A stretch of DNA of 64,000 bases from Prado023 sp964418695 (GCA_964418695.1 CAYQMN010000016.1:1-64000), one strand, 5' to 3'; positions 27,288-36,605 are shown, numbered from the stretch's first letter. Notes: a model not told the origin generated them from the letters alone. Numbers and translations: made by a program.

Positions 27288-28451
27288 TCAGGGAAGCGGG
27301 ACGCGCAGGAAGCGCGGCCGGTAGAGGAAGGGGTTCTCCTGCACCTTCTGCACGTCGGTCTGGTTGCGGCTGTAGGAGACGATCACCGAGCCCTTCGCCG
27401 GCAGCAGGGAGGGGTGCGCGAGGGGCATGTAGCGCAGGGTGCCGCCCGCGAGGTCCGAGGGGATCGAGGCCACCGCCGGCCCGGCGACGAACGGCCCGGT
27501 GGGCGAGAAGGCGCTCCAGATCACCAGCTGCGACCCGAGGAACTCGTCGCGCTTGCTCACCGCGAACCAGCGTCCGCCCTGCTCGAACACGCTCAGGGTC
27601 TGCGACACCCCGCCGGTGGCGGCGATGAGCTGCTGAGCCTTCGCCGGGTCCGTGACCCAGTCCAAGCCGTTCCAGTAGCGCCATGCCCGGACGTCGAGCA
27701 GGTCGTCCGGGCGCACCCGGGCCACCTGCAGGGAGTAGCCGAACACGCCTTCCTGCCCGGGGTTCGCGGTGCCGTAGAGGTAGACCCACGTGTCTGTGAC
27801 GGCGGTCGCGGCCCCCCAGGCCGGACGCGCCCGGTCGGGGCTGTCCGCACCGACGTCCTGCACGGTCAGCAGCTGGGGTGTGCCCCCGGTCGGCACGATG
27901 AACAGCGCGAGCGCCGGCCCGAGGTTCGTGAACGCGAACGAGTCGCCCGGATCGCCGCCGCTGCGCACCCGGTTCGCGGTGACGCCCACGAGGTCGTAGC
28001 CATCGCGGGCCACCTTCGCGATCGACATCGGCCAGTAGCCCACGCCGTCCGCCCGGTCGGGGATCAGGGCGCCGTGGTCGGCAGGCGTGACCACCGTCGC
28101 GCACGTCTCGTCGAAGACCAGCATCGAGTTGCGCACGAAGCGCTGCCCGGAGAACGACGACGAGCGCAGGGTGTCGCCGAAGACCCAGAGCAGCCGACCG
28201 TCACTGAGGGTCACGTCGGCGCCGACATCCGCCCCCATGAACTGGTCGTCGGCGCGCAGCGTGTGCACCAGGCTGTTGAGGTCGTCCACGGACTCGACTC
28301 CCTCGTGCCGCAGGCAGGTCGTCTCGGTCGCGGCGACGGGCACGGCGACGGCGACCGTCGGGTGCGCCGGCAGAAGCGCGACGGCGATGAACGTGAGCAG
28401 CGTGGCAGGGGCGATCACCAGCAGCACCTGAGCGCGCCACGGGATCCGCAC
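27288..28451 (-). CDS. Secreted or membrane-anchored beta-propeller-like protein (DUF4185-like)
   Basis: The 387-residue protein begins with a basic stretch and a hydrophobic signal or anchor (residues 9-29, VLLVIAPATLLTFIAVALLPA). The outside domain has repeated beta-strand patterns with GADVTLSDGRLLWVFGDTLR, YWPMSIAKVARDGYDLVGV, WVYLYGTANPG, and AFSPTGPFVAGPAV. Such patterns occur in DUF4185 and GH43/GH68-like five-bladed propellers, but catalytic carboxylates are not certain. The GTG at 28451 fits the frame. Divergent from the next gene. Confidence 0.55.
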   Translation of the reverse strand: MRIPWRAQVLLVIAPATLLTFIAVALLPAHPTVAVAVPVAATETTCLRHEGVESVDDLNSLVHTLRADDQFMGADVGADVTLSDGRLLWVFGDTLRSSSFSGQRFVRNSMLVFDETCATVVTPADHGALIPDRADGVGYWPMSIAKVARDGYDLVGVTANRVRSGGDPGDSFAFTNLGPALALFIVPTGGTPQLLTVQDVGADSPDRARPAWGAATAVTDTWVYLYGTANPGQEGVFGYSLQVARVRPDDLLDVRAWRYWNGLDWVTDPAKAQQLIAATGGVSQTLSVFEQGGRWFAVSKRDEFLGSQLVIWSAFSPTGPFVAGPAVASIPSDLAGGTLRYMPLAHPSLLPAKGSVIVSYSRNQTDVQKVQENPFLYRPRFLRVPLP

Positions 28452-28589
28452 ACACTCATGGTCGCACGCACGCCGGTGCGCGAAGCCCGCGTCGATCGGG
28501 GGCAGCGGGGATGGGCCGTGCCGTCGCGGATTCCGGACCGCCCCGGGAGCCCGCCCGGGCCCACGAGTGCGAGGGGCTACCGTCTCGCC

Positions 28590-29600
28590 ATGGCTCGGGT
28601 CCCGGCGCGCCGCACCTGGCTGATCGGCGCCGCAATGGTCCTGCAGGCGATCGTGATCGGCACCCTCGTGCTGGCGCCGCCCGCGAGCACGCCCAGCAAT
28701 GCCCCCCTGGCGATGGTCGCCCCGCCCATCGTGGCCGCGGTCGTCGTCGAGGAGATCAACGGCATCGCCGGCCGGCCGTTCGACGCCAGCATCTCGCCCG
28801 ACCGTGCCACCGCCGAGCAGTCGTTGCGGGCCGGGGACGTGGTCGCGGCGGTCCTCGTCGACCTGTCCACGCAGCACGACACGCTGCTGCTCGTGGCGCC
28901 GAACGGAACCGGAGCCAACGACGCGATCCGCGACACCCTCCAGGCGATCGGCGCTCCGCGCGGTCGCACGCTGACCGTCGAGGTGCTGCCCCTGCCCGGC
29001 CGTCACCCCGTCGCGCCCTACGCGCTCGTCCTGCTGGGCACGCTGATCGGGTTCACCGCCGCGGTGATCGTCACGGTGAGGCGCGGGCCGGTGGAGGCCT
29101 CGCTGCGCGGCGGGGCCCTCCGGCTGCGTCGGTTCGTGCTGCTGGCAGCGGTGTGCGCCGCGCTGGCCGCGGTGGGCGGGCTGGCCGCCGACGTCGGCGC
29201 GCTGTGGCTGGCCGCGGTGACGTTCCTGCTGGTCCTGATCGTCGCGCTGCTCACCACCGCGCTGGAGGCGGTCCTGGACGTCGCCGGGCTGGCTGTGGCG
29301 ACGTCGCTGTTCATGCTGACCGCCGCGCCGCTGACCCGGCTGATCCACCCGATCCTGCAGCCTGAGCCCTGGGCCACCCTGACTCCCTGGCTGCCGCACG
29401 GGGCCGGCCTGGAGATCGCCCGCTCGGTGACCGTCTTCGGCGGCACCGGCTCGGCGCGCGACTGGGCCGTCCTGCTGGCCTATCTGGGGCTGGCGATGGC
29501 CACGATCGCGACCGCCCGTCGGGCGCGGACCCGAGCCGGGGTGCCGGTGCCGCCTCCGCTCAGGCCACCTAGGCCGGACCGAGGGGGGAGTCGGCGGTGA
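28590..29600 (+). CDS. ABC-2 type/YhgE-Pip-like membrane protein
   Basis: This 336-residue membrane protein has one helix near residues 10-30, an extracytoplasmic region of about 115 residues (VEEINGIAGRPFDASISPD) and five helices from about 145 to the end. The layout matches ABC-2 type permeases and YhgE/Pip-related proteins, which work with an ATPase or move larger molecules; no ATPase gene is adjacent. The C-terminus is a Pro/Arg-rich tail. It overlaps the convergent cyclophilin-like gene by 32 bp. Confidence 0.6.
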   Translation: MARVPARRTWLIGAAMVLQAIVIGTLVLAPPASTPSNAPLAMVAPPIVAAVVVEEINGIAGRPFDASISPDRATAEQSLRAGDVVAAVLVDLSTQHDTLLLVAPNGTGANDAIRDTLQAIGAPRGRTLTVEVLPLPGRHPVAPYALVLLGTLIGFTAAVIVTVRRGPVEASLRGGALRLRRFVLLAAVCAALAAVGGLAADVGALWLAAVTFLLVLIVALLTTALEAVLDVAGLAVATSLFMLTAAPLTRLIHPILQPEPWATLTPWLPHGAGLEIARSVTVFGGTGSARDWAVLLAYLGLAMATIATARRARTRAGVPVPPPLRPPRPDRGGSRR

Positions 29601-29934
29601 TCGTGGTCGAGCCCCTCAGCTTGGTCAGGATGGCCAGGTCGTCCGGGGCGAGCGTGCCCAGGCGGATCAAGCCGCCGGTGAACGTCCCCTCGCCGTAGAA
29701 CAGCGCCAGGTTGCCCCATGGGGCGAAGTAGGCGATCTCGCCCGGCAGGCCTCGGTGCACCGGGGGAGCGCCGGTCGCGTCCAGCCGCACCGGCAGGTCC
29801 GCGATCCGCTGGGTTCCTTCGAAGTCGCGGACGAGCACGGTCAGCGGAAGCAGGGCGGCGAGGCTGCGGGCCGTCGGGTTGTCGGACAGCGTGCCGTGCA
29901 GCGCCAGATCGCCGGCGGAGATACGGATCTCCAT
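29569..29934 (-). CDS. Cyclophilin-like fold protein
   Basis: This 121-residue protein has the small cyclophilin-like (TM1367-type) pattern: LHGTLSDNPTARSLAALLPLTVLVRDFEGTQRIADLP, YFAPWGNLALFYG and the final GLIRLGTLAPDD. Residues needed for peptidyl-prolyl isomerase activity are not obvious. It lies 41 bp downstream of the HAD phosphatase gene and is probably co-transcribed with it. Confidence 0.8.
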   Translation of the reverse strand: MEIRISAGDLALHGTLSDNPTARSLAALLPLTVLVRDFEGTQRIADLPVRLDATGAPPVHRGLPGEIAYFAPWGNLALFYGEGTFTGGLIRLGTLAPDDLAILTKLRGSTTITADSPLGPA

Positions 29935-29975
29935 CGGTGCCTCCTCAGGTGCCGAGCTCGGTTCGGGGGTCCGGT

Positions 29976-30812
29976 CTAGTGCGAAGCGATCAGACCCAGG
30001 CTGGCGAAGGACTTGGCCAGGCCGTCGTGCTCGACGTCGTCGGTGGTGAGGGTGGCCAGGGCCTTGAGGTCGTCGCTGGCGTTGCCCATCGCCACCCCCA
30101 CCGCGCAGGCCTGGAACATCGGGATGTCCACCGCGGCGTCGCCGAACGCGATGGTGTCCTCGACCTGGGCGCCCAGGTGGTCGAGCAGCACCTCGACCGC
30201 GTGGGCCTTGGTGATGCCGCGGGGGCCCACGTCACCGAAGAGGGCCTCGGCTCCGCGGCCACCCCAGGTGCCGTGCTGCAGCGAGGCGAAGGTCTCGCGG
30301 GCTGCGAGATGGTCGTCGTAGTCGCCCAGGACGTAGCTGATCTTGTTGACGTCGTCGCGGTCCAGAGCGCCGCCGAACACGATGCCGTGGAAGGCCGCGT
30401 CGACCGTCTTGGGCGCCGGCTCGCCCTTGCCCGCGGAGTAGCGAGCCATCACCGGCAGCGCCGCCTCCTCGAAGCCCGCGCTGGCGAACAGCCCGGCGTT
30501 GGCCTCCAGGTAGAACTCCAGACTGCGCCGGTGCAGCCAGTCCACGATGTCGCGGCACTCCTGGCCGGACAGCGTCTGGTGCAGGACCACCTCGCCGCCG
30601 TCCTCGACGTAGCTGCCGTTGCCCCCGACCATCCCGTCGACGCCGATGTCCCACAGCCACTCGGGCATCTCCGCCTTGCTGCGCCCGGTGCACAGGTACA
30701 CCCGATGCCCCGCCGCGCGGGCGGCGCGGATGGCGGCCACGGCGGAGTCCGGGAGCCGGTTGTGGTAATCGACCAGCGTGCCGTCGACGTCGATGAACAA
30801 GATCCGGGACAT
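29976..30812 (-). CDS. HAD-superfamily (Cof-type) hydrolase
   Basis: This 278-residue haloacid-dehalogenase-like phosphatase has motif I FIDVDGTLVD (residues 6-15), motif II LCTGRS, a C2-type cap, and motifs III/IV in a late ITKAHAVEVLL to IAFGDAAVDIPMF. It probably dephosphorylates a sugar phosphate or nucleotide. The ATG at 30812 is preferred to the open 30851 because an AAGGAG site lies about 5 bases upstream. First of two genes with the cyclophilin-like gene. Confidence 0.87.
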   Translation of the reverse strand: MSRILFIDVDGTLVDYHNRLPDSAVAAIRAARAAGHRVYLCTGRSKAEMPEWLWDIGVDGMVGGNGSYVEDGGEVVLHQTLSGQECRDIVDWLHRRSLEFYLEANAGLFASAGFEEAALPVMARYSAGKGEPAPKTVDAAFHGIVFGGALDRDDVNKISYVLGDYDDHLAARETFASLQHGTWGGRGAEALFGDVGPRGITKAHAVEVLLDHLGAQVEDTIAFGDAAVDIPMFQACAVGVAMGNASDDLKALATLTTDDVEHDGLAKSFASLGLIASH

Positions 30813-31132
30813 GGGACTCCTTCGTCCGGCGCTGTCTTCGATGCGGGGCATCCGGACGTCATCGTTCCTGCCGGCGGGCGGCGGTGTCGCGTTCGCGCCG
30901 TCGGCGCTGCCGCTCAGCAGGTCGTCGGGCGGACCTCCGCCGACGGTGTCCGTCCTGGTCTGTCCATGGCGACGGAGCCTGGAGACGTTCGTCGGGGGTC
31001 TGGGTGGCGACTCGATGTGGTGCGTCCCTGCGGCGTCACGAGCGCCTCGCGCTCATAGGGTGAGGTCCGGCAGCGGCCCTCGCGTGACAGCGAGGCGTGG
31101 TGTGGCGGGCGAGATCGCAGGGGGCTGGGGAC
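30813..31132. other. Divergent intergenic region, no supported gene
   Basis: Promoters for the HAD gene and the sigma-factor gene should lie here. No coding frame is convincing and no consensus promoter was seen by eye. Confidence 0.35.
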
Positions 31133-31636
31133 ATGGAAGAGGCCGAGTTCTCGGGCTACTTCCGGCGCATGTTCCCGCGGCTGGTCGCCTTGGCGCGCCG
31201 CACGGTCGACCCGCACACGGCCCAGGATCTGGCCGCCCGCACGCTGGAGACCGTCTGGACCAAGGACGTGCCGACCCCCGGCGACGCCGAGGGCTGGCAG
31301 CAGCTGGACAGCCTCACGTTCGCCATTCTGCGCGGCCTGCTGCGCAACGAGACCAGGGCGCAGCGGCGCCGGGGCACCCTGTGCTTGAAGGTGGCCGGTG
31401 TCGAGGAGACCAGCGTCGAAGCGCCCGAGCCGGTCGGGACCGACGCGCCCGACTGGTTCCGCGACCTGCCCGCCGCCGACCAGCGCGTGCTGGCCCTGCT
31501 GGCCGAGGGATACACGGCCGGGGAGATCGCCGGCATCGTGGGTGCCACTCCGGCGGCCGTGACCAAGCGGATCAGCCGAGCACGCCAGCGGATCCGCGGG
31601 CTGACTCGTCCGGGAGGGGGTGCCGAGGATGTCTGA
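31133..31636 (+). CDS. RNA polymerase sigma factor, ECF-like
   Basis: This 167-residue sigma-70-family protein has a region 2 (FRRMFPRLVALARRTVDPHTAQDLAARTLETVWTK) and region 4 helix-turn-helix (LPAADQRVLALLAEGYTAGEIAGIVGATPAAVTKRISRARQRIRG). The ATG at 31133 follows a GGGGCTGGGG tract. Its stop overlaps the next start by 8 bp, so the anti-sigma-like membrane protein downstream is its probable partner. Confidence 0.87.
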   Translation: MEEAEFSGYFRRMFPRLVALARRTVDPHTAQDLAARTLETVWTKDVPTPGDAEGWQQLDSLTFAILRGLLRNETRAQRRRGTLCLKVAGVEETSVEAPEPVGTDAPDWFRDLPAADQRVLALLAEGYTAGEIAGIVGATPAAVTKRISRARQRIRGLTRPGGGAEDV

Positions 31637-32582
31637 CGACAGCGACCTGCGCGACTTCCTGCGCGCCGAGGGTCTCGGCCACGGGTCCGGCCTGCTGCAG
31701 GCGGTGGACGATCCGCTGCTGGCCGAGGCCGGTGAGCAGGCGCTCGCCGCGCTGTTCGCCCGGCGCCAGGCGGCCCACCAACGGCGCTTGCTCGCGGGGG
31801 TCTTCGCGGCGGCCGCCATCTGCGTCGGTCTGGCGGCTGGTGCCGCCGGAGTCTTGGACGACTCGGTGTCCCCCGCCGCCCCCACCGTGGCTGCGCCTTC
31901 CCCGGCCGGGCCCTCCGCGACCGTCGCGGAGTCCCTGTTGGCTCCGTTGGCGTTCACCGCTCTCGCGGACCCGGCCGGTCCGGTGCTGGAGCAGCTCGCG
32001 CAAGTGTCGTCGGAGTATTCGGGGTATGCGGCGGGCCCCCGTCGATCGGTGCCGACCTGGTCGTCGTGGTACGAGTGGACCGCGTCCTCACCGCAGCAGG
32101 GCCGTCTGGTCGAGGTGACTCCGGACGGCGACGACACTCAGGTGCAGACCTTCCGGATGCCCGCCCCCGCGGATGGGCGCGTCGAGCTCGCCAGCCGTGG
32201 TCCGCTGGATGCCTCGACCACCGTCGCCGTCGACCTGTCGGCCGAGACCGCGGTCACCGAGGCGCTCGCGGGGAGCGGCGAGGCCGGCTGCCCGGGCGAG
32301 CAGGCGACCTGTGCCGAGGGCGCCCCCCTGTCGGCCGCCTCCGCCACCGGCTCTCCGGCAATGCGGGCACTGGCCGCGCTGCCCGGCGTGAAAGCCATGG
32401 GAACGGCCACCGACCGGCTTGGCCGACCCGCCGTCGGCTTCACCGCCGACCTCGGGGGCGCCCAGCGGATCGTGGTCCTCGCCGACCCGGACACCGGCGC
32501 CTTCCTGGGCGCCGAGTGGATCGCCGACCAGCCAGCGCCCCACGTGACCCGGATCGTCGTCGCCACCGAGCCGCGCGACTGA
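31629..32582 (+). CDS. Putative anti-sigma membrane protein
   Basis: This 317-residue protein has a cytoplasmic N-terminal part of about 55 residues, one membrane helix (RRLLAGVFAAAAICVGLAAGAAG, about 57-77), and a Pro/Ala-rich stretch leading to an outside beta domain with a Cys pair (CPGEQATC). The coupling to the ECF gene (overlap 8 bp) suggests a regulatory partner. The zinc-anti-sigma motif (H-x3-C-x2-C) is absent, so the mode of sigma binding is unclear. Confidence 0.6.
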   Translation: MSDDSDLRDFLRAEGLGHGSGLLQAVDDPLLAEAGEQALAALFARRQAAHQRRLLAGVFAAAAICVGLAAGAAGVLDDSVSPAAPTVAAPSPAGPSATVAESLLAPLAFTALADPAGPVLEQLAQVSSEYSGYAAGPRRSVPTWSSWYEWTASSPQQGRLVEVTPDGDDTQVQTFRMPAPADGRVELASRGPLDASTTVAVDLSAETAVTEALAGSGEAGCPGEQATCAEGAPLSAASATGSPAMRALAALPGVKAMGTATDRLGRPAVGFTADLGGAQRIVVLADPDTGAFLGAEWIADQPAPHVTRIVVATEPRD

Positions 32583-32630
32583 GCCAGCTCCGTCCGACGC
32601 GCGTGCGCCCGCGCGCCTACCGTGGGGGCC

Positions 32631-33605
32631 ATGGCGCGCAAGGGTGAGTTCGGCGAGCCCGTCGAGCTGGACGTGGACGGGTTCGACGTGCGGATCTCGA
32701 ATCCGGACCGGGTCTACTTCCCGGCCCGCGGCGAGACCAAGCTGGACCTGGCCCGCTACTACCTGAGCGTCGGCGACGGGATCGTGCGCGCGCTGCGGGA
32801 GCGCCCGTGCATGCTGCATCGGTTCCCGGACGGCGTGGCGGGGGAGAAGGTGCACCAGAAGCGGCTGCCACGCGGTGCGCCGCCGTGGGTGGAGACCGTG
32901 CGCCTGCACTTCCCGCGGTACGGGCTGCACGCCGACGAGCTGTGCGTCACGCGGCTGGCCGACGTCATCTGGGCCGTGCAGATGAGCTGCGTCGAGTTCC
33001 ATCCCTGGAACAGCCGGCGCGCCGACACCGAGAAGCCCGACGAGTGGCGCATCGACCTGGACCCCATGCCCCAGGCATCCCTGGCGACGGTTCGCCGCAC
33101 GGCCGGGGTGGCCCACGAGATCCTCGACGAGCTCGGCGCCACCGGCTGGCCCAAGACCAGCGGCGGCAAGGGCCTGCACATCTACGTCCGGATCCGTCCC
33201 GAGCACCCGTTCGGCGAGGTGCGCCGGGCCGCGCTGGCATTCGCCCGCGAGGTGGAGCGACGGCTGCCCGACGAGGTGACCACGACCTGGTGGCGGCGCG
33301 ACCGCGACCCGGCCAGCGTCTTCGTGGACTACAACCAGAACGCCCGCGACCACACGATCGCCGCGGCCTACTCGGTGCGCGGCAACCCGATCGGCACGGT
33401 CTCGACGCCGCTGCGGTGGTCCGAGATCGACGACGCCGAGCCGCGGGACTTCACGATCGCGACGGTGCCGGCCCGGTTCTCCGAGCTGGGCGACCTGCAC
33501 GCCGGCATCGACGACGCGGTGTTCGACATCGCCCCCTTGCTCGATTGGGCGGACCGGGACGATGCGCGCGGCGAGGACACCCCCGCGGAGCCGCCCACCT
33601 CGTGA
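32631..33605 (+). CDS. Stand-alone LigD-type NHEJ polymerase domain
   Basis: This 324-residue protein is an archaeo-eukaryotic-primase-like polymerase. Catalytic metal residues are in WRIDLDP (about D141 and D143), with PKTSGGKGLHIYVRI (phosphate and nucleotide binding) and VFVDYNQNARDHTIAAAYS downstream. The N-terminus (VRISNPDRVYFP, LDLARYYLSV) matches PolDom. It fills gaps with NTPs during non-homologous end joining. No ligase, nuclease domain or Ku gene is adjacent, so it probably works with partners elsewhere. Start ATG 32631 is preferred over 32622. Confidence 0.9.
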   Translation: MARKGEFGEPVELDVDGFDVRISNPDRVYFPARGETKLDLARYYLSVGDGIVRALRERPCMLHRFPDGVAGEKVHQKRLPRGAPPWVETVRLHFPRYGLHADELCVTRLADVIWAVQMSCVEFHPWNSRRADTEKPDEWRIDLDPMPQASLATVRRTAGVAHEILDELGATGWPKTSGGKGLHIYVRIRPEHPFGEVRRAALAFAREVERRLPDEVTTTWWRRDRDPASVFVDYNQNARDHTIAAAYSVRGNPIGTVSTPLRWSEIDDAEPRDFTIATVPARFSELGDLHAGIDDAVFDIAPLLDWADRDDARGEDTPAEPPTS

Positions 33606-33715
33606 CCGGTCGCAGCCGCCGCGCGGCTGCCGCGCTGCGAGTCGCGAGGTGCGCCGCGCCGGCCCACGCCGCGCGGCCCCGGGTGCGTCCGCCGAGGGCA
33701 GGCCAATCGGTGCTC

Positions 33716-33721
33716 TATACA
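33716..33721 (+). promoter_or_regulatory. Possible -10 element (TATACA) of the ABC importer operon
   Basis: TATACA lies 68 bp upstream of the substrate-binding-protein ATG at 33789, in an otherwise very GC-rich stretch. No convincing -35 box is seen at the right distance, so support is weak. Confidence 0.25.
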
Positions 33722-33788
33722 CTTCGGCCCCAGTCGCGCCGAACACTGCCCGCGCGCACCCGGACCCCACAGATGGAAGAGGAACACG

Positions 33789-34772
33789 ATGCGCCGCTTC
33801 TCCACCTTGGCCGTTGCCGCGACCGCGGCTGCCGCCCTGCTTCTGGCCGGCTGCTCGAGCAGCGACGGTGAGGGCTCCCCCGACGCGAGCAAGGCTTACA
33901 GGATCGGGATCACCCAGATCGTGTCGCACCCCGCGCTGGACGCGGCCGTCGAGGGCTTCAAGCAGGGCCTGGCCGACAAGGGCATCACCAACGTCACGTT
34001 CGACCAGCAGAACGCCGAGGGTGACATGTCGACTGCCTCGAGCATCGCGCAGAAGTTCGCCAGCGACGATCTCGACCTCATCCTGGGCGTGGCCACCCCC
34101 ACCACACAGGCCGTGGTCAAGGCCGTCACGGACAAGCCCATCGTGTTCACCGCGGTCACCGACCCCGTCGGCGCCGGCCTGGTCACCGATGCCGCTGCTC
34201 CCAGTGGGAACGTCACCGGAGTCAGCGACATGCTGCCGATGGGACCCACGTTGGACCTCATCAAGCAGGTGGTGCCCGAGGTCAAGAAGCTGGGCGTGAT
34301 CTACAACGCCGGTGAGTCGAACTCGGTCTTCCTCATCGGCGAGCAGAAGAAGGCCGCCCAGACCGCCGGCATCGAGGTGGTCGAGGCGACCGCCTCGACC
34401 TCCGCCGAGGTCAAGGCCGCCGCCGACTCGCTGGTCGGGCGGGTCGACGCCATCTCGGTGCTGACCGACAACACCGTCGTCTCGGCGTTGGAGAGCGTCG
34501 TGAAGGTGGCCCAGGAGAACAAGATCCCGCTGTTCGCCGGCGACACCGACAGCGTCGAGCGCGGCGCCATCGCTGCGTACGCGTTCGACTACCGGGATCT
34601 CGGCGTCCAGGCCGGCCAGATCGCCGCGGACATCCTGACCGGCAAGGCGGTCTCCGCGATCCCGGTCCAGTACGCCCAGACGCTGCAGCTGTCGGTCAAC
34701 GAGGCCGCAGCGCAGGCCAGTGGCGTCACCCTGCCGGCCGAGCTGGTCACGAAGGCGCAGAACAAGTTCTGA
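33789..34772 (+). CDS. ABC substrate-binding lipoprotein (ABC_sub_bind/TrpX type)
   Basis: This 327-residue protein has a signal peptide and lipobox LLAGC around residue 21. It has the two-lobed family pattern: YRIGITQIVSHPALDAAVEGFKQGL, DLDLILGVATPTTQAVVKAVTDKPIVFTAVTDPVGAGL, SGNVTGVSDMLPM and FAGDTDSVERGAIAAYAFDY. Characterised relatives bind tryptophan, tyrosine or nucleoside-like ligands, so the ligand cannot be fixed. First of three genes: permease and ATPase follow. Confidence 0.88.
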   Translation: MRRFSTLAVAATAAAALLLAGCSSSDGEGSPDASKAYRIGITQIVSHPALDAAVEGFKQGLADKGITNVTFDQQNAEGDMSTASSIAQKFASDDLDLILGVATPTTQAVVKAVTDKPIVFTAVTDPVGAGLVTDAAAPSGNVTGVSDMLPMGPTLDLIKQVVPEVKKLGVIYNAGESNSVFLIGEQKKAAQTAGIEVVEATASTSAEVKAAADSLVGRVDAISVLTDNTVVSALESVVKVAQENKIPLFAGDTDSVERGAIAAYAFDYRDLGVQAGQIAADILTGKAVSAIPVQYAQTLQLSVNEAAAQASGVTLPAELVTKAQNKF

Positions 34773-34798
34773 GCTGACTCCGGCCGGATCGGGCTGCC

Positions 34799-35704
34799 AT
34801 GGAGGCGATCCTCACCAGCGGGCTCCAGCAGGGGCTGCTGTACTGCTTCATGGTCCTGGGCGTGTTCATCGCGTTCCGGGTCCTGGACTTCCCGGACCTG
34901 ACCGTCGACGGCAGCCTCCCGCTGGGGGCTGCCGTCACGGCCGCGCTGGTCGTCGCCGGTCAGTCGCCCTGGCTGGCCACTCTCGCCGGCGTGCTCGCGG
35001 GAGTGGCCGCGGGGATGACCACGGGCGTCCTGCACCTCGTGCTCAAGGGCGGCTCGGATGGGAACGCGGCCAACTACGGCCCCAAGCTGCTGGCCGGCAT
35101 CCTCACCATGACCGCGCTGTACACGATCAACCTGCGCGTCATGGGACGCAGCAACACTCCCCTGCTCGGGGTCGACGGCGTCTTCGAGAAGCTGGGCGAC
35201 CTGCTCGGCATCGCGCTGACCGCGTGGATCCTGATCGCCTCGCTCGCGCTGCTGGCGCTGATCGTGAAGCTGGCGCTCGACTGGTTCCTGCACACAGAGA
35301 TCGGCCTGTGCCTGCGCGCCACCGGCGACAACGAGCAGATGATCCGGGCGATGGGCACCAACACCGACACGATGCGCATCATCGGGCTGGGCCTGGCCAA
35401 CGGGCTGGTGGCGCTGACCGGGGCGCTGGTGGCCCAGCAGCAGGGGTTCGCCGACGTCGGCATGGGCATCGGCACCATCGTGGCCGGCCTGGCCGGGGTC
35501 ATCATGGGCGAGGTCATCTTCGGCCAGCGGAACATCAGCTGGGTGCTGTTCGCGGTGATCGGCGGATCGATCGTCTACCGCCTGCTGATCGCGCTGAGCC
35601 TGCGCCTGGGCATCGCGCCGACCGACCTCAAGCTGCTGACCGCGGTCCTGGTCGTCCTGGCCCTGTCGGTGCCGACCATCCGGACCCGGGTGGTGCGCGC
35701 ATGA
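34799..35704 (+). CDS. ABC transporter permease (branched-chain-like)
   Basis: This 301-residue integral membrane protein has 8-9 helices, in the same family as LivH-type permeases (ITPR..: FPDLTVDGSLPLGAAVTAALV; the loop ATGDNEQMIRAMGTNTDTMRIIGL). It forms the channel of the importer encoded by this operon. It starts 26 bp after the substrate-binding gene and its stop overlaps the ATPase start as ATGA. Confidence 0.88.
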   Translation: MEAILTSGLQQGLLYCFMVLGVFIAFRVLDFPDLTVDGSLPLGAAVTAALVVAGQSPWLATLAGVLAGVAAGMTTGVLHLVLKGGSDGNAANYGPKLLAGILTMTALYTINLRVMGRSNTPLLGVDGVFEKLGDLLGIALTAWILIASLALLALIVKLALDWFLHTEIGLCLRATGDNEQMIRAMGTNTDTMRIIGLGLANGLVALTGALVAQQQGFADVGMGIGTIVAGLAGVIMGEVIFGQRNISWVLFAVIGGSIVYRLLIALSLRLGIAPTDLKLLTAVLVVLALSVPTIRTRVVRA

Positions 35705-36510
35705 GCCATCCCGAGGCCCTCACCCTGGAGAAGGTGCGCAAGGTCTTCTTCCCGGGCACCGCCAACGAGGTCGTGGCTCTCGACGGCATCGACCTGGACA
35801 TCCCGGCCGGGCAGTTCGTGTCCGTCATCGGCTCCAACGGGGCCGGCAAGTCGACGCTGCTCAACGCCGTGGCGGGCACCTTCCCGATCAGCAGCGGCCA
35901 GATCCGCGTCGGCGACCGGGTGGTGACCAAGTCCAAGGAGCACGTCCGCAGCCGGACGATCGGGCGGGTGTTCCAGGATCCGCGCGCGGGCACGGCGCCC
36001 GGGATGACCATCGAGGAGAACCTCGCCCTGGCCGTCATGCGCTCCCACCGCAGCCGGCTGCGTCGCGGCGTGACCAAGCAGCGGCGCGTCGAGATGCGCA
36101 CGCAGCTGGCCGAGCTGGGCATGGGGCTGGAGGACCGTCTCAAGGCCCAGGTGAACAAGCTGTCCGGTGGCCAGCGCCAGGCGCTGTCGCTGCTCATGGC
36201 CACGGTCGACGAGCCCAGTCTGCTGCTGCTCGACGAGCACACCGCAGCGCTGGATCCGAAGGTGGCCGCCCGGATCATGGAGCTGACCGGCCAGATCGTC
36301 GCGGAGCGCGGCCTCACCACGATGATGGTCACCCACAACATGGAGCTGGCCCTGCAGTACGGGGACCGCCTGATCATGATGCACGCGGGGCGGATCGTGC
36401 TCGACCTCGACGACGCGAGCAAGCGCAAGCTGAAGGTGCCCGACCTCATCGAGAAGTTCCACCAGGTGGCTGGTGAGGCCTTCGCGGTCGACCGCATGCT
36501 GCTGGAGTAG
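35701..36510 (+). CDS. ABC transporter ATP-binding protein
   Basis: This 269-residue ATPase has Walker A GSNGAGKS (near 43-50), signature LSGGQRQ, Walker B LLLLDEHTAALD and switch histidine in MVTHN. In Walker B the more usual Pro is replaced by His (DEHTAALD), as in related family members. The ATG at 35701 overlaps the permease stop by 4 bases. It energises the importer. The 50-bp palindrome starts 46 bp after its stop. Confidence 0.9.
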   Translation: MSHPEALTLEKVRKVFFPGTANEVVALDGIDLDIPAGQFVSVIGSNGAGKSTLLNAVAGTFPISSGQIRVGDRVVTKSKEHVRSRTIGRVFQDPRAGTAPGMTIEENLALAVMRSHRSRLRRGVTKQRRVEMRTQLAELGMGLEDRLKAQVNKLSGGQRQALSLLMATVDEPSLLLLDEHTAALDPKVAARIMELTGQIVAERGLTTMMVTHNMELALQYGDRLIMMHAGRIVLDLDDASKRKLKVPDLIEKFHQVAGEAFAVDRMLLE

Positions 36511-36555
36511 CACCGCGCACCGTCGGCACTTGCCGGCGGCCCCGCGCCCCCGCCT

Positions 36556-36605
36556 GGAATCTGGTGGGTTCCGGTCGCCATGGCGACCGATTCTCACCAG
36601 ATTCC
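36556..36605. repeat. 50-bp near-perfect palindrome
   Basis: The two halves are symmetric about 36580/36581: outer arms GGAATCTGGTG and CACCAGATTCC (11 bp each), inner arms GGTCGCCA and TGGCGACC (8 bp each), separated by a 6-base mismatched block on each side. There is no loop, so a hairpin would have a mismatched bulge. No T-run follows, so it is not a standard terminator. It could be a dimeric protein-binding site or a REP-like element. No second copy was seen in the window. Confidence 0.6.
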
